This document shows, in pieces, positions 42,832 through 54,589 of a stretch of DNA of 64,000 nt. The stretch lies in NCBI GenBank assembly GCA_907164885.2, contig OU015498.1, positions 122,935,727 to 122,999,726 on the forward strand, given 5' to 3'. The DNA comes from Dolomedes plantarius. Taxonomy: Eukaryota > Arthropoda > Arachnida > Araneae > Dolomedidae. A program made the position numbers and the translations under genes. Numbering within the stretch: position 1 is the first letter of the stretch; every line of letters begins with the position of its first letter. The notes below the pieces were generated by a model that worked only from the letters and a program-made list of their open reading frames with translations, did no database searches and was not told the origin of the DNA.

Positions 42832-43239
42832 TTAATGGCAAAGGGACACAGTCTTAAGCAAAAGCAAGTCGCCAACGTGCACATTGGAACTGGACATGCA
42901 CCACTTTGCCTTGCTTTGAAGAGTGTGAAGATAGTCCTTGCTCCACTGTGACCAGAATTGGGATCTAAGACTCTGGATCAAGACCCATCGAGACTTTAGT
43001 GTCATCACTGGTGATGAGTCCCTTTCAGGAAGCGACAAGAGTGGAGCACCTATAAGAAAATGTCCAGGCGTAAGCGGTTCAAGATCCGCAGGATCCGAGC
43101 TGAGCGGATACAAGGGTCTTGAATTGAGGCAAGCTTCGATTTGGTACAAAAGTGTAGAAAATTCCTCAAAATTTAAATTAGCTCTACCACAGACTTTAAA
43201 CAAATGCTTCTTTGTTGAATTTTTGTTTGATTCCCACAA
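42832..43239 (-). pseudogene. BEL-3 integrase C-terminal part
   Basis: Minus-strand reading FEEFSTLLYQIEACLNSRPL, LEPLTPGHFLIGAPLLSLPE and WSKDYLHTLQ. LNSRPL and LTPGHFLIG are hallmark BEL/Pao integrase motifs, the first carrying the region of the catalytic E. The final DUF5641 part (NVHVGDLLLL) is cut at 42832 by a stop. Confidence 0.82.
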
Positions 43240-44220
43240 ACCCCCAAAATAAGCGGCGAGAGGGGGGTATGAAATGACACGTGATCTCTAACTTTGAAAC
43301 CAATGCATTCAAATAGTTCCTTGCTCCCTTGAAATTTGTGGCGTTATCAGAAAAGACATCTGAAGGCCGACCTCTTCGACTGGTGAATCGTCTAAATGAG
43401 GCAAGGAAGGCTTCAGTTGACAGATCCGAAACTGGTTCGAGGTGAATTGCCTTAGTCGTTAAACATATGAAAAGTGAAATGCATGATTTAAGTTTAACTT
43501 TGGTTTAGTAACCTTTGAACGTTTGGTTTAGTAACTATAGGCCCGGCAAAATCAATACCAACTCGGTGAAAAGGCCTTGAAGGTGTAACACGCTCACGGG
43601 GAAGATTTCCCATCAGATATGTAGATATAGTGGCGTTGAACCTTAAACAGGTGACACACCTTCTCAAATACTTCCTAACAGTGTCTGCCAGCAGTGAATT
43701 AAAATTGTTGACGTATCAATGACAACACTACTGACGTTCCAGCATGAAGAGAAATTTTATGAAAATAGTCAATAACTAACTTTGCAAAATGATGATTCCT
43801 TGGCAAAAGTATGGGATGCTTGGCCTTGAACGAAAGACTTGAATTTTTTAATCTTTCGCCAACCCTCAAAATATTCTCAGCGTCTAGGAATGGTGAGAGT
43901 GGAAGGTACTGTGAATTCCCTGGAAGAATGCGTTTAGAATAAAGAGAACTGATTTCTAAATTAAAATGAATTCTCTGGATTCGATTTACAATACATAGTA
44001 AAGATTTGGTTAGTTCTGAAGATTCAAGTCTACCTTTAACTCTATTTTGAGGCTTGCTTCTAAGGTTAAAGAAAAATCTTCTACACCAGGTAATCACTCT
44101 AATAAGTCTGGTGTACGATGAAAACCTATGAAACAGTTCTTCAGAATCATCAATTGCTGTGCACGAAATTATTAAATCATCAGTTAAGCTGAGATAATCT
44201 GGAACTTTTTTATCGATCAT
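43240..44220 (-). pseudogene. BEL-3 integrase N-terminal and core region
   Basis: The frame 44220-43699 reads LSPFLDAENILRVGERLKNS, KAKHPILLPRNHHFAKLVID and HAGTSVVLSLIRQQF, the zinc-binding region. The core from 43690 to 43240 is readable only in pieces over changing frames. It would catalyse cDNA insertion. Confidence 0.78.
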
Positions 44221-44256
44221 CGGCGCTGTAACGATGTCTAGATTCTCCTTGGATAG

Positions 44257-45251
44257 TCATGTTGGGCCATGCCACCAAAGTTCAAAATCCCTTAGTTTCT
44301 TGGGGAAATTTCCTCTAGACCCACAGTCTGCAGGATTAAAAATGCCAGAAACATGCTTCCAACTTGTTTGATCAGTCAATGAAGTTATAACAGACACTCT
44401 GTTTTTAACAAATATATCCTTCTGGGAGTTTGATTGAATCCAACTAAGCACGATTTCTGAATCCGACCAAAGGAAAACTTGACTCCATAACTTATTTATG
44501 GAATTTGATATAGTGTTATACAACTTCGAGAGTAACAGTGCAGCACATCCTCTGGACACTAGAGTGTCTAGAGGAACGAATCGTCTGTCAATTCTGATTT
44601 CCGTTAGACTGTTGATTTCTGATCGGAAAGTGTTCCATGAAGTTAAAAACTCTTCAGAAATGGGTTCATCCCAAGACAATTTAGTCTTCCACAGGGTCTG
44701 CATCATAATTTTTAAGATGATTGTAGTCGGAGACAAGAATCCTAACGGGTCAAAAATCTTAGCAATGACTGAAAGTAACTCTCTCTTCGAAGTGACTTCA
44801 TCTGGTAATGAAATATTCACCTGCAAGGTATCTTGCATGGAATTCCAATATAGGCCTAAGACCTTTTGAAAATGATTTTCTTCAATTGTGATGTCGTGTT
44901 CCAAAGCAAGACTTGAGTCAGGAATATTAGACAGCAGTTTTGGGCAGTTCGAGGTCCATTTCCTTAAGTTGAATCCTCCCCTTTGTAGTAACATAGTAAG
45001 ATCTGAAACTAGCTGTTTGGCTTCAACGATGGAATCTGCTCCTGATAGCAGATCATGGACATAGAAATCCTCCCTCAGAACCCTTGATGCTTCCGGAAAA
45101 TTTCTTTCTTCATCTTTCGAGTTGTCGAAGAGTTCTCACAGCAAGATAGGGAGCACAAGCTGTCCCATATGTAACCGTCAACAGTCTATAGACCTTGATT
45201 TCTTCTTCGGGACTGAATCTCCAAACAATTCTCTGAAAATCAACATCTTCA
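44257..45251 (-). pseudogene. BEL-3 RT end and RNase H
   Basis: Near 45060 the minus strand reads LREDFYVHDLLSGADSIVEA: the catalytic box is YVHD instead of YVDD. The frame 44994-44257 continues GFNLRKWTSN, HFQKVLGLYWNSMQDTLQV, KRELLSVIAKIFDPLGFLSP and VFLWSDSEIVLSWIQSN (SDS/T RNase H motif), ending NPADCGSRG. The block is typical of BEL/Pao Pol. The YVHD change alone would be expected to inactivate the polymerase. Confidence 0.85.
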
Positions 45252-45809
45252 TCATTCATACGAATTTACCGAAACATTTTCTCGATGTCGGCCTGTAAGT
45301 GCAAATTTAAAAGTTCTGAATTTAATTAATGTTGAAAACAGCTCCGACTGTAAGTGAGGACTTAAATGTAGATCGTTGTTGAGATAATTTCCTGTTGAAC
45401 CCTTTGCCGAAGAATCATAAACAACCCTTAGTTTCATTGTAGTGCTATCTTCCTTGATAACAAAATGATGAGGCAAATAGAATACCGGCTCTTTATCCAA
45501 TTGGTCTAAATGAACAATCTCCATATGACCTAGCTGAAGATATTCATATATAAAGGGAGAATACTGATTTTCAAGTGCGCAATTTTTATGTAATTTAGTT
45601 TCAAGATAATTTAATCTCTTGGTAGCTTGTGTTATAGAGTCACCAAAAACAGTTTGATACTTAAAAGGCAGTCTTACAGTGTAGCGACCTGACGAGTCTC
45701 GCATTACAGTATTTTCATAAAAGGTTTCACAAGCAATGTCATCCTTTGACCTAAGTTCAGCTTGAGGTACGGATTCAAGATCCCAAAACTTCTGCAGTTG
45801 ACCTTCCAA
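45252..45809 (-). pseudogene. BEL-3 Pol N-terminus and first RT motifs
   Basis: Minus-strand reading QLQKFWDLESVPQAELRS, SGRYTVRLPFKYQTVFGDS, FYLPHHFVIKEDSTTMKLRV and VYDSSAKGSTGNYLNNDL. The C-terminal end changes frame near 45300. The hAT element sits directly upstream, at 45811. Confidence 0.85.
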
Positions 45810-45810
45810 A

Positions 45811-46849
45811 TAGGATTTGACGGTTTTTCAAACCCGGTTTTTAAAATAAATTTGTCCCATTTGAAAACAGGTTTTTAGATTATGAAATCCGGTTTTTAAA
45901 TTAAGAAAACCGGTTTAAAAGAATTCAAATTATTATGTAAAAATTAATTTTTAACTTATTTGATTTGCTATTCATTCTATGCAATGGGCAGAAGGCACAT
46001 TTTTTTCAACGTTGCGAGTTGCGTTGGCCAGTGCTTGTGCATTGTGCACTGCGCACTTGGAAAAGAAATGCCTAACCGACTTATTTTATGTTAGTACATA
46101 AGTGCAATCCGTCACGAGTCACGACAGGTTCGCTTAATCTTGTAAAGTGAAAACTGGAAACAAAAATATAAAGTTGTTATAGTTATCTGGAAAGATATTG
46201 TCTAGAATATTTCCAAATTCTTTTCTGGAAACCGATTCTGATGAAGAGCAAATCGAAGAAACTACTCGTCAGAGTAATGCTTTTTTAAAGGAAGCCAAGG
46301 AAAAATAAATTCATAAGTTTCTTGAAGATCCTGAAGAAAAACTTACAAATCCAAAGACAATGAAAGCTAAATTTTCATTATTTGAGGCAACGAATAAAAG
46401 AACCAAAAACTTAGATTTGTTATTTGCTGCCCTAAAAAGTATAAAACCAAGCTCAGTAGCTAGTGAACGAGTATTTTCAATTTCAGGCAATATTGTGTCC
46501 AAAATAACAACAAGACTTAGCCACCGTTCAGTGGATATTTTATGTTTTTTAAAATCCTATTTTCTTAGGAGAAATTAAAATTAGTGAAATAAATATAAAT
46601 ATTATTTGAAATTTGAAATTTTTGTTTGAGTTTTCATTATTTTGTGCAAGTAATGTGTTATCCTTAATTTTTTTTTATATTTTGACTTTGATATTGATTT
46701 CGTTTTTTGTTATTTTATATAAATTAAATAGAATATTTTCCCTATTCTATTTTTTTGACAACAATTCGAAACCCGGCTAAAACCGGTTTTTTGGAAATCT
46801 GGAATTTGAAAACCGGTTTTTCAAAAAGTCGGTTTTTGTATAAACCCTA
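45811..46849 (+). mobile_element. hAT element inserted in BEL-3
   Basis: Left TAGGATTTGACGG and right (reverse complement) TAGGGTTTATAC are short inverted ends; AACCGGTTTT-type motifs repeat near both ends. The perfect 8-bp duplication CTTCCAAA lies at 45803-45810 and 46850-46857. Removal rejoins the BEL-3 reading (CHLTTCLE to GQLQKFWDLE). Confidence 0.92.
46360..46578 (+). pseudogene. hAT transposase C-terminal dimerisation domain
   Basis: Plus-strand reading LDLLFAALKSIKPSSVASER, VFSISGNIVSKITTRLSHRS and VDILCFLKSYF. This is the conserved hAT C-terminal block (PSSVASERVFS). The preceding catalytic domain is missing; it is a deletion derivative. Confidence 0.85.
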
Positions 46850-46857
46850 CTTCCAAA

Positions 46858-47370
46858 CATGTGGTTAAATGACAATTTACATTCGAATTCATTAGTTTAG
46901 AATTTGAGAAAATTCTTCCACACAATAACCAACCTAAATGAGAGTTGATTGCCGCTGGAGTACCTCTTTCCCCCAGAATTAGCTGGCCTAATAACAAGTC
47001 AGCATATAAGTCTGCTCCAATCAAAATGTCGACTGGGCCAGTAACACAAAATTTCGGATCTGCTAGAATTAGACCATGAAGATGTAGCCAATAGTTAGTA
47101 GCCAATAGTTTAGTAGTTTGGAAAATCACTTGTAATTTTATCAACTACTAAACCTGAACAGTGATAAGTTTTCTCATAAAAATGCGGCCTAGAAACCAAT
47201 GACACTTCTGGGAGCAATGTTTTAACTAAGGTATCATTTATTCCATGAATTGAATGATTAGTCAACACTTCCGTAAGCTGCAACATATCTGAACAGGTTT
47301 TGCTAATTAACGATTTCTGCGAGCCATTATCCACCAATGGCTCTGCAAGGAATGAAATTGCACTTTGCAT
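46858..47370 (-). pseudogene. BEL-3 protease region
   Basis: Minus-strand reading FLAEPLVDNGSQKSLISKTC, LLPEVSLVSRPHF in one frame, then GPVDILIGADLYADLLLGQL and INSHLGWLLCG in another. DNGSQ occupies the place of the catalytic DSGSQ, and DILIGAD is the hallmark close of the domain. Frame change near 47110-47140. Confidence 0.82.
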
Positions 47371-48568
47371 TTTGAACTCTTACTAGGGTAGTCGACAACA
47401 ACGTATGACTTTCACTCACATTGTCAACATGGCATGACATACTGAGCTGAACGTTATTCTTTACTTCTATAATATTTTCAGGTTTGGCAAAACCAGTGGT
47501 TGAATTAGAATTGTACCCCTCCAAGAATGCATTATTAGCTAGAGAATTAGTGTTTCCAAGATTAGGATAAAATCTGTGTAGTGACGTGTGATGTCTCTTA
47601 TGGCATGATTTACATATGGAGCTCGATAAACATTTGTTAGCAAAATGATTTTTCCTCAAACAGTTAACACAAATTTTCTGAGATTTGACCAGCTTCCACC
47701 TCTCATCCAACGACATCTTATTAAATACTAGACATTTAAAAATTGGATGACTGCCACCGCAAGCAAAACATAAGTTTTCACTCTTATTTATTACAACATT
47801 GTTTACAACAGATTTCCTAGGCACAAAATTTTGTTTCGTTCCGGATTGAGTAATGGTTAACATGCTCTTAACTTGTTGTTCTAGAAAATTTGTCAAGTCT
47901 GAAAATTTTGGAATGTCTCTATGTGTCAAAGACAACTCCCACGTTTGTCTAAGTGTGTCATCTAACGTTCCTAAAATAAAATGAATTAGCACAACATCAA
48001 CCATAGAATTTACTTCCAAACCCAAAGTTAAAAGAACTCGGATCACCTCATTACAAGTACCCAAAATTTCAAATATTGATTTAGCTGAACCCGATCTGAC
48101 CACCTTTAAATTAAATAATTTTGAAATCTGGACGAAAGCTAACTCACGTTTATTATCAAATCTCAAATTTAAAGTCTCCCAAGCATGCTTATAATTTTCT
48201 TGAGTTAGCGAAAATCCAGAAATAAGTTTAAGTGCGAAACCCTTTACACTTGCATACAAATACTGAAATTTCTGAAGTTCCGTCAAATCAGGATTTTCAT
48301 CAGTGGAAGTCAAAAGCAATTCTTTAAATGACAACAATTTGTCATATTCGCCATAAAATGACGGTAATTCAAATTTTGGGAGTTTCAAACATAATTCAGA
48401 GCCTTTCGGTTTAGCTTTGCTTTGAACAGACTCATATTCTTCATGTTGATTTAGTTTTGCTTTCGAAATTTCACATGCTTTTTCGATTTTCAAAGTATCA
48501 ATTTTAGAAGCTAACTCATCAAATTCCTCTGAATTGCTAGTCATATCATCTTCCTTACACGCAATCAT
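47327..48568 (-). CDS. BEL-3 Gag, open reading frame
   Basis: 413 residues with no stop. Acidic N-terminus, then LPKFELPSFYGEYDKLLSFK (DUF1759-type start), YKHAWETLNLRFDNKRELAF and a C-terminal set of knuckles: CFACGGSHPIFKC, CVNCLRKNHFANKC and CKSCHKRHHTSLH. Gag packages element RNA. It is the only BEL-3 gene without a visible break; the frame ends at the gag-protease junction, where Pol is in another frame. Start chosen at the first ATG; MTSN nine residues in is an alternative. Confidence 0.85.
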   Translation of the reverse strand: MIACKEDDMTSNSEEFDELASKIDTLKIEKACEISKAKLNQHEEYESVQSKAKPKGSELCLKLPKFELPSFYGEYDKLLSFKELLLTSTDENPDLTELQKFQYLYASVKGFALKLISGFSLTQENYKHAWETLNLRFDNKRELAFVQISKLFNLKVVRSGSAKSIFEILGTCNEVIRVLLTLGLEVNSMVDVVLIHFILGTLDDTLRQTWELSLTHRDIPKFSDLTNFLEQQVKSMLTITQSGTKQNFVPRKSVVNNVVINKSENLCFACGGSHPIFKCLVFNKMSLDERWKLVKSQKICVNCLRKNHFANKCLSSSICKSCHKRHHTSLHRFYPNLGNTNSLANNAFLEGYNSNSTTGFAKPENIIEVKNNVQLSMSCHVDNVSESHTLLSTTLVRVQNAKCNFIPCRAIGG

Positions 48569-48865
48569 GATTTCATTATGTAAACTATTCAGTTTTACCC
48601 AAATTTCAGAAATTTAATCTTTGAAAACGTTTAATTCCTCAAATTCAACTACACCTGATTCAAACTTGGGGCTTAGAATATTCAAAATTCAGGTAATTTT
48701 ACCTTTAAACACACGGCGTTTCTTTTTCAAAATATCCATAATAAAGAATTTATACTAAAAATAATAACCTATGATAATTTTAAACGAAACGAAACTCACA
48801 ACAACAAATAAAGCAAAAAAATAGCTCAATGTTTCGCTCCTGCTACGACGGACCAAAAAAAAAAA

Positions 48866-49583
48866 CAGTTTAGTAATAGTGTATAATGTAATGCAATTAT
48901 AGTTTAGTAATAGTGTATAATGCAATGTAATTATAGTTTAGTAATAGTGTATAATGTAATGTCAAAACAACCGACAATGGCGGAGGCGCCAAATGTTACG
49001 TAAATCGGTAAACAAAAAGAGTTATTCAAACCAACCCAGCACCGACTGCCATGCAACCAATGTGGGAAAGTAAACAAATTAAGCTTAACATGAACGAAAA
49101 CATTCTTACTTCCAGTCTTCTTGTAGTATGGTGTCACCGCAGTGCGATGTATTCCAAATCATAACTAATTAGAATCTAAATACAGTTCACTTGTAGATAT
49201 TTATTCCAATTTTCACGACCAGTAAATGTGGAGTAGAACAAAACGTTGCAAAATGGCAGTGATTTACTCAGCGGCATCGACGAAGGGAGAACTGGTCCCC
49301 AAAAATAACAAATATGTTTAGGAGTAATTACTTGAATTCACAATAGGAGGACCTGCCCTGTGCAAAGCCCTCGCTAAAATATTTCTTGTTGAAAGTTGAA
49401 ACCCATAAAGCTTGAGAAGCCGCTTCTTAAAATTTGGCTTTAAATTACACGAAAAGAACCATGCTAGTTGTAAAAGTTATTGAAAACAGAATTCTAAAAA
49501 CTTATACCGTTGCCACTTGCCACCTCAGAAAAGCGAAAAACCCAACCAAGTGAATCACTGCCATCTGTTGGTGAAAATTAACA
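48866..49583 (-). repeat. BEL-3 5' LTR
   Basis: Matches the split LTR at 40476-42648. Its inner end (48890-48960) holds three tandem copies of a unit like AGTTTAGTAATAGTGTATAA, one copy in the other LTR. A TTTGGTCCGTCG sequence on the minus strand just inside (about 48846-48858) may be the primer-binding site. Confidence 0.78.
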
Positions 49584-50040
49584 ATAAAAATGCAAGCAGT
49601 TGTGTTTACAACAATTTTACAACAATTTTTCAAAAGACTTTTTTGAAAATTTGTTGTTGTTGTTGTTGTTGTTGTTGCTAATCCTCTGGCATCCGAATAT
49701 AAATTTAGATAAGATCCATCAGGTTGTTGACTCTGGCAAAATCAGTTACAAGAAGAGGATTTGTCATAAGATCTTTTCTGGCCCAGACACTCTAAAATGT
49801 GCTGCAGGCAGGCCCGCCGGAATGGCACTTAGTCCATGGTCACTGTAGTCCATGGCACTTAGTGCAGATGGAAAAGACCTTTCTTCCTCCGTCAAAAGAA
49901 ACGCTTCTGAGTCGTCCATTAGCAGGCATAAAGAGTGCAGTTTGGGAGCTTCTATCCCATTTTAGGAAAAGGAAAGTGCCAGGACGACTCCTCTTGTACC
50001 AGTGATGGGTGGGGGAGTCAGCCTAGAGATATTATCTAAG
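49584..50040. other. non-coding stretch with (GTT)n
   Basis: A GTT microsatellite at about 49651-49677, then GC-richer DNA that may be the C-terminal end of the non-LTR remnant at 50041 on the minus strand, too decayed to read. Confidence 0.4.
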
Positions 50041-50400
50041 GCCTTTCTGACAGAATATAGTTCACGGTGAGAGAAGAGCTGGAGAATGGCGCATTCTCAC
50101 GGCCCTCCTTGGCCAATTTGTCCGCAACCTCATTGCCATGAATATCCACATGGAAAGGAATCCACTGGAGGTGAACAGCGTGAGTCGGGAGAAATCATCC
50201 TCAGCCTGCTTAAGATAGAAATGCTGGTCCACCCACAGAGGTCCAATATCTAAGATGCTGTAGCGAGTTACGGCTGTCTAACAAAATCCACAGATCACCC
50301 AAATCTCTCTCAGACCTTATGGCTGCAAGCCCCTCGTCAATGGCGATTAATTCACATCTAAAGACAGAGCGAATCCGTTAGTCTGGATTGCGTTGCCTAA
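50041..50400 (-). pseudogene. RNase H domain of a second non-LTR retrotransposon
   Basis: Minus-strand reading CELIAIDEGLAAIRSERDLG, LWILLDSRNSLQHL and LQWIPFHVDIHGNEVADKLA followed by KEG. E, D and the H/GNEVADKLAKEG block are RNase H catalytic features in Jockey-superfamily ORF2. A stop lies after FLS. It is not the same family as 12057-16107. No RT or endonuclease remains. Confidence 0.8.
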
Positions 50401-50751
50401 GGGTGATTTCGCGGAGAGTCTTAACTGAAAAATTGTACTCCGTAACAGAGAAAGAAATTTTACACGGGGCATTTTTCGTTTTTAAAAAATGTAAATAATA
50501 TTTTAAAATTTAAATGATTCTAGGGAAAATCTGGTAATAGTGTGTTTTAAACCCTCATAAATTCCTTTGGTGGCCGAAAATTATAAAATGAATACTGTTG
50601 CAAGGGGCAGAAAAGTCCAGGCTATCCGAAAATACCATTTTTTATTTGATTATCAGCATTTATGTAACTGTAAATAGTAGACACATTTTCTCCATACGTT
50701 AACATTGAGGTGAGCGAATCCGTTAGGGTTACTACACAGCAGCCTTAACTC
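50401..50751. other. non-coding stretch with inverted-repeat arm
   Basis: 50689-50742 is the inverted match of 40381-40440. No gene otherwise. Confidence 0.45.
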
Positions 50752-50905
50752 ATAAAGTAAATTTATAAAATAATAAGAGGAATATAATTATTCTTATTCA
50801 CACACATTAGTTTGAATTCACTCAATTTGCATAATACATGTCTACTAAATATGCATCATCTATGCAGCTAGTAAATCAGTACTTAATAAATAACAGTCTG
50901 ATAAT
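50752..50905. repeat. dispersed repeat of about 150 bp, copy 2
   Basis: Direct match of 38195-38350 (AAAGTAAATTTATAAAATAA start). Confidence 0.65.
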
Positions 50906-51270
50906 ATAATTCCATATAAAACAGAAAGTTTATGAAATTGGACATAATTAGGCACAAATATAAAGTTAGGGCATCCTAGATTGAATTATGATAATCCTAC
51001 TTAAAGAGGAATGCAAACCTAACGGGTGAGTCTTTTTGAAAATTTGGTGGAACATCTGCCATTTCATGTACCGTATTTTTCGGACCATAACACGCACCGG
51101 ACGATAAGACAGGCATCAAATTTATGGGAGGAGTTTTAGATAAGAATATTTTGTATTTTGTTAGTTATATAAATATTATTTTCATTTTTTATTTAATAAA
51201 GATAATATATATAATATTATCTTAAAGTTATATATATATTATATTAAGTTACTTTATATTATATATATTA
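50906..51270. other. non-coding stretch with a possible MITE end
   Basis: At about 51071-51110 ACCGTATTTTTCGGACCATA and ACGCACCGGACGATAAGACA resemble the end of a widespread MITE family whose termini read CCGTATTTTTCGGACYATAA. No opposite end is seen. Confidence 0.35.
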
Positions 51271-52131
51271 CTAGCGGCCCGTCCCGACTTTGTCCGGGTT
51301 GAACAAAATATTATACCTATAAATTTCCAGTTGATAGCCAATAAAGTGTAAATCTTTTTGTACACCTTAAATGTCCAATAAAAAGCGTAGTTCCAAATGT
51401 AGTTTTCTTCAATAAACCCTTTAACGTTGCTAGTTTCAAAAATCCTTTTTGTATTTATCAATACCTCCTCTACTTGAATCTTAAAAATATTAAACCTTTT
51501 CCTTACGGGGTGGGATAGCATATATCCGAAGCACATACTCTCGAAAAATACGGTGTGATGTCGGCAGAAATATAGTCTCGAATTCCACTTCGTTGTGACT
51601 TTCCTAACGGCTTTGCCCCCAAAGAACAATTGGGTGACATTCTGGTAACGGAGGGTGAAACTTGCTGAAAAGGACTGAATAATAATCTTTTGTCGTTCTA
51701 GCTAGAGGCTATTTCTTTTCAGGCGAGAGGCATCAGAAGGGCGGTTCACCCGCAGTTCATCCATTTTCTGCCTTTTCAGAGATGAAAGAGTTACGGAGTG
51801 CCGATGAACTACTATTGAAATTCTTCTTCAATAGTAAGAAAGCAATAAGAAAACAATTAACCACTCTTTGGTCCCCCACTGGGTCTACTCCCTGACCCCC
51901 CAAGCTGAATGTCCCCCACGTAAAATGGGGATAGGAAGTAGATAACATTTTCCCATTGTAAAGAACGATTTCGAAAAACGGACCCCGTAAGCTAAAGGGT
52001 GTTGTTATGGTTACTTGACTGTGGTTGACAAAGGAAAAGATGTAAGGTACATTTTTATGTACAAAAGTTGTACATTACCCACCACATAAAAATCTGCTCT
52101 CTCTTTTTATATATTATTATAGAAGTATAGA
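51271..52131 (-). mobile_element. non-autonomous Helitron
   Basis: On the minus strand the element starts TCTATACTTCTATAATAATA followed by AAAGAGAGAG, ends with a hairpin (ACCCGGACAAAGTCGGG) about 10 bp before CTAG, and lies between A and T. These are the Helitron hallmarks: 5' TC, 3' hairpin plus CTRR, insertion between A and T, no target duplication. No Rep/helicase gene is present. Confidence 0.85.
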
Positions 52132-52179
52132 TACACATTGGTATCCCAAAATTAGAATAAGAGATGAAATAAAAATACA

Positions 52180-52760
52180 AAAATGAAAAAGGATTTTAAG
52201 TAAAGAATTTTTTAAAATTATTTTAAGCACCTAAAATAATATTCAAATTAATATTACGTTATTTATCAATTAAAGTTAATTTTTTAAAAGAAAGAGGTGT
52301 GCTTGCGACCGTAGTTTTATTCAAAAATGAAAAAGGATTTTAAGTAAAGAATGTTTTTTTTTAATTACTTTAAGCACCTAAAATAGTATTCAAATTAATA
52401 TTACGTCAGTTATTAATTAAAGTTATTTTTTTTAAAGAAAGAGGTGTGCTTGAGACCGTAGTTTTATTCAAAAATAAAAAAAGGATTTTAAGTAAAGAAT
52501 GTTTTTTTAATTATTTTAAGCACCTAAAATAGTAGTCAAATTAATATTACGTTAGTTATTAATTAAAGTTAATTTTTTAAAAGAGAGAGGTTAAGAGATG
52601 AAATAAAAATACAAAAATAAAAAAAGGATTTTAACTAAAGAATGTTTTATTTTAAATAATATTAAATTTTTTTTCAAATAATCTTTCTAAAATAATATTC
52701 AAATTAATATTACGTTAGTAAATAATTAAAGTTAATTTTTTAAAAGAAAAAGGCGTGCTG
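52180..52760. repeat. tandem repeat, about four units of 143-146 bp
   Basis: Units start near 52180, 52323, 52469 and 52611 with AAAAGGATTTTAAGTAAAGA (AACTAAAG in the last). Each contains ACCTAAAATARTATTCAAAT and a TTAATATTACGTTAGT-type block. Array lies inside the second Helitron-like segment. Confidence 0.8.
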
Positions 52761-52822
52761 GAGAACGGCTAGGTTCGAACCACTATCGTCAGAACAGAAG
52801 CCCACCGCAATAACACCACGCT
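52757..52822 (-). repeat. tRNA-like segment within Helitron
   Basis: On the minus strand an A-box-like TGGTGTTATTGCGGTGG is followed, about 25 bp later, by the perfect B-box GGTTCGAACC in a CTAG/CTAG-type stem. A related copy is at 54349-54413. The acceptor stem is not complete, so it is a relic, not a working tRNA gene. Confidence 0.6.
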
Positions 52823-53069
52823 AAGGATAGTTGAAGACTTCAGCAGAAAAAGCGGTAGAGGACAATAGCGGTAACAATGGAGATTGTTAGGATTAAGCCC
52901 CTAACTTTATTTCTACTGATCAGATATACATAATATATAGCCTATGTCCATCTGGAATAATGTACCTTTCAAACAGTGAAATAATTTTTCAAATAGGTCC
53001 AGTGGTTCTGGAGATTACCCTCCACGTACAAAATCGCTCTCTCTTTATATATAAGTAATGATACTAAAG

Positions 53070-54170
<1,101 letters not shown>

Positions 54171-54589
54171 CTAGCGGCCCGTCCCGACTTTGTCCGGGTT
54201 GAACAAAATATTATACCAATAAATTTCCAGTTGATAGCCAATAAATTGTAAATCTTTTTTTTACCTTAATAATAACCTAAATAATACCTTAAATTTAATT
54301 TTATGTTAGTTAATAATTAAAATAAATTTTTTAAAAGAAAAAGGGCGTGCCGGAGAACGGCTAGGTTCGAACCGCTAGCGTCAGAACAGAAGCCCACCGC
54401 GATAGCACCACGATAAGGATCGTTGAAATCTTCGGAACAAAAAGCGGTAGAAGACAGTAGCGGAAACAATGGAGATTGTTAGGATTAAGCCCCTAACTTT
54501 ATTTCTACTGATCAGATCTACATAATATATAGCCTATGTCCATCTGGAAGAATGTACCTTTCAAACAGTGAAAGAATTTTTCAAATAGG
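54171..54589 (-). mobile_element. Helitron, 3' part, cut by Gypsy LTR
   Basis: CTAGCGGCCCGTCCCGACTT repeats the 3' end seen at 51271, and the interior matches 52740-53000 up to TTTTTCAAATAGG, where the Gypsy LTR starts. It inserted between A and T of the Tigger-like copy. A tRNA-like segment is at 54349-54413 (GGTTCGAACC at 54364-54373). Confidence 0.85.

Larger units (their letters stand above)
40476..49583 (-). mobile_element. BEL-3: BEL/Pao retrotransposon with two LTRs
   Basis: Minus-strand order is 5' LTR (48866-49583), gag, protease, RT, RNase H, integrase, 3' LTR (40476-42648). LTRs differ at several percent of sites, so the insertion is older than the Gypsy element. Two later insertions are present: a Tc1 copy in the 3' LTR (40741-42273) and a hAT in the protease-RT linker (45811-46849). 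Without them the element is about 6.5 kb. All Pol frames are broken. Confidence 0.88.
52132..53061 (-). mobile_element. second Helitron-like segment with 5' end
   Basis: The minus strand begins TCATTACTTATATATAAAGA followed by GAGAGCG, preceded by A, again a Helitron 5' end. It contains the tRNA-like segment and a tandem repeat but no CTAG/hairpin end of its own before 52132. It shares 52740-53000 with the Helitron at 54171. The first Helitron may have landed inside it, or the two may use one 3' end. Confidence 0.65.

Noticed and set aside
51249..51629. Minus-strand frame of 126 codons in the Helitron
   Set aside because: No Rep, helicase or other domain; it starts in the terminal hairpin region.
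52180..52760. Regularly spaced repeats resembling a CRISPR array
   Set aside because: Units are about 145 bp and contiguous with no spacers, in eukaryotic DNA inside a Helitron-like segment.
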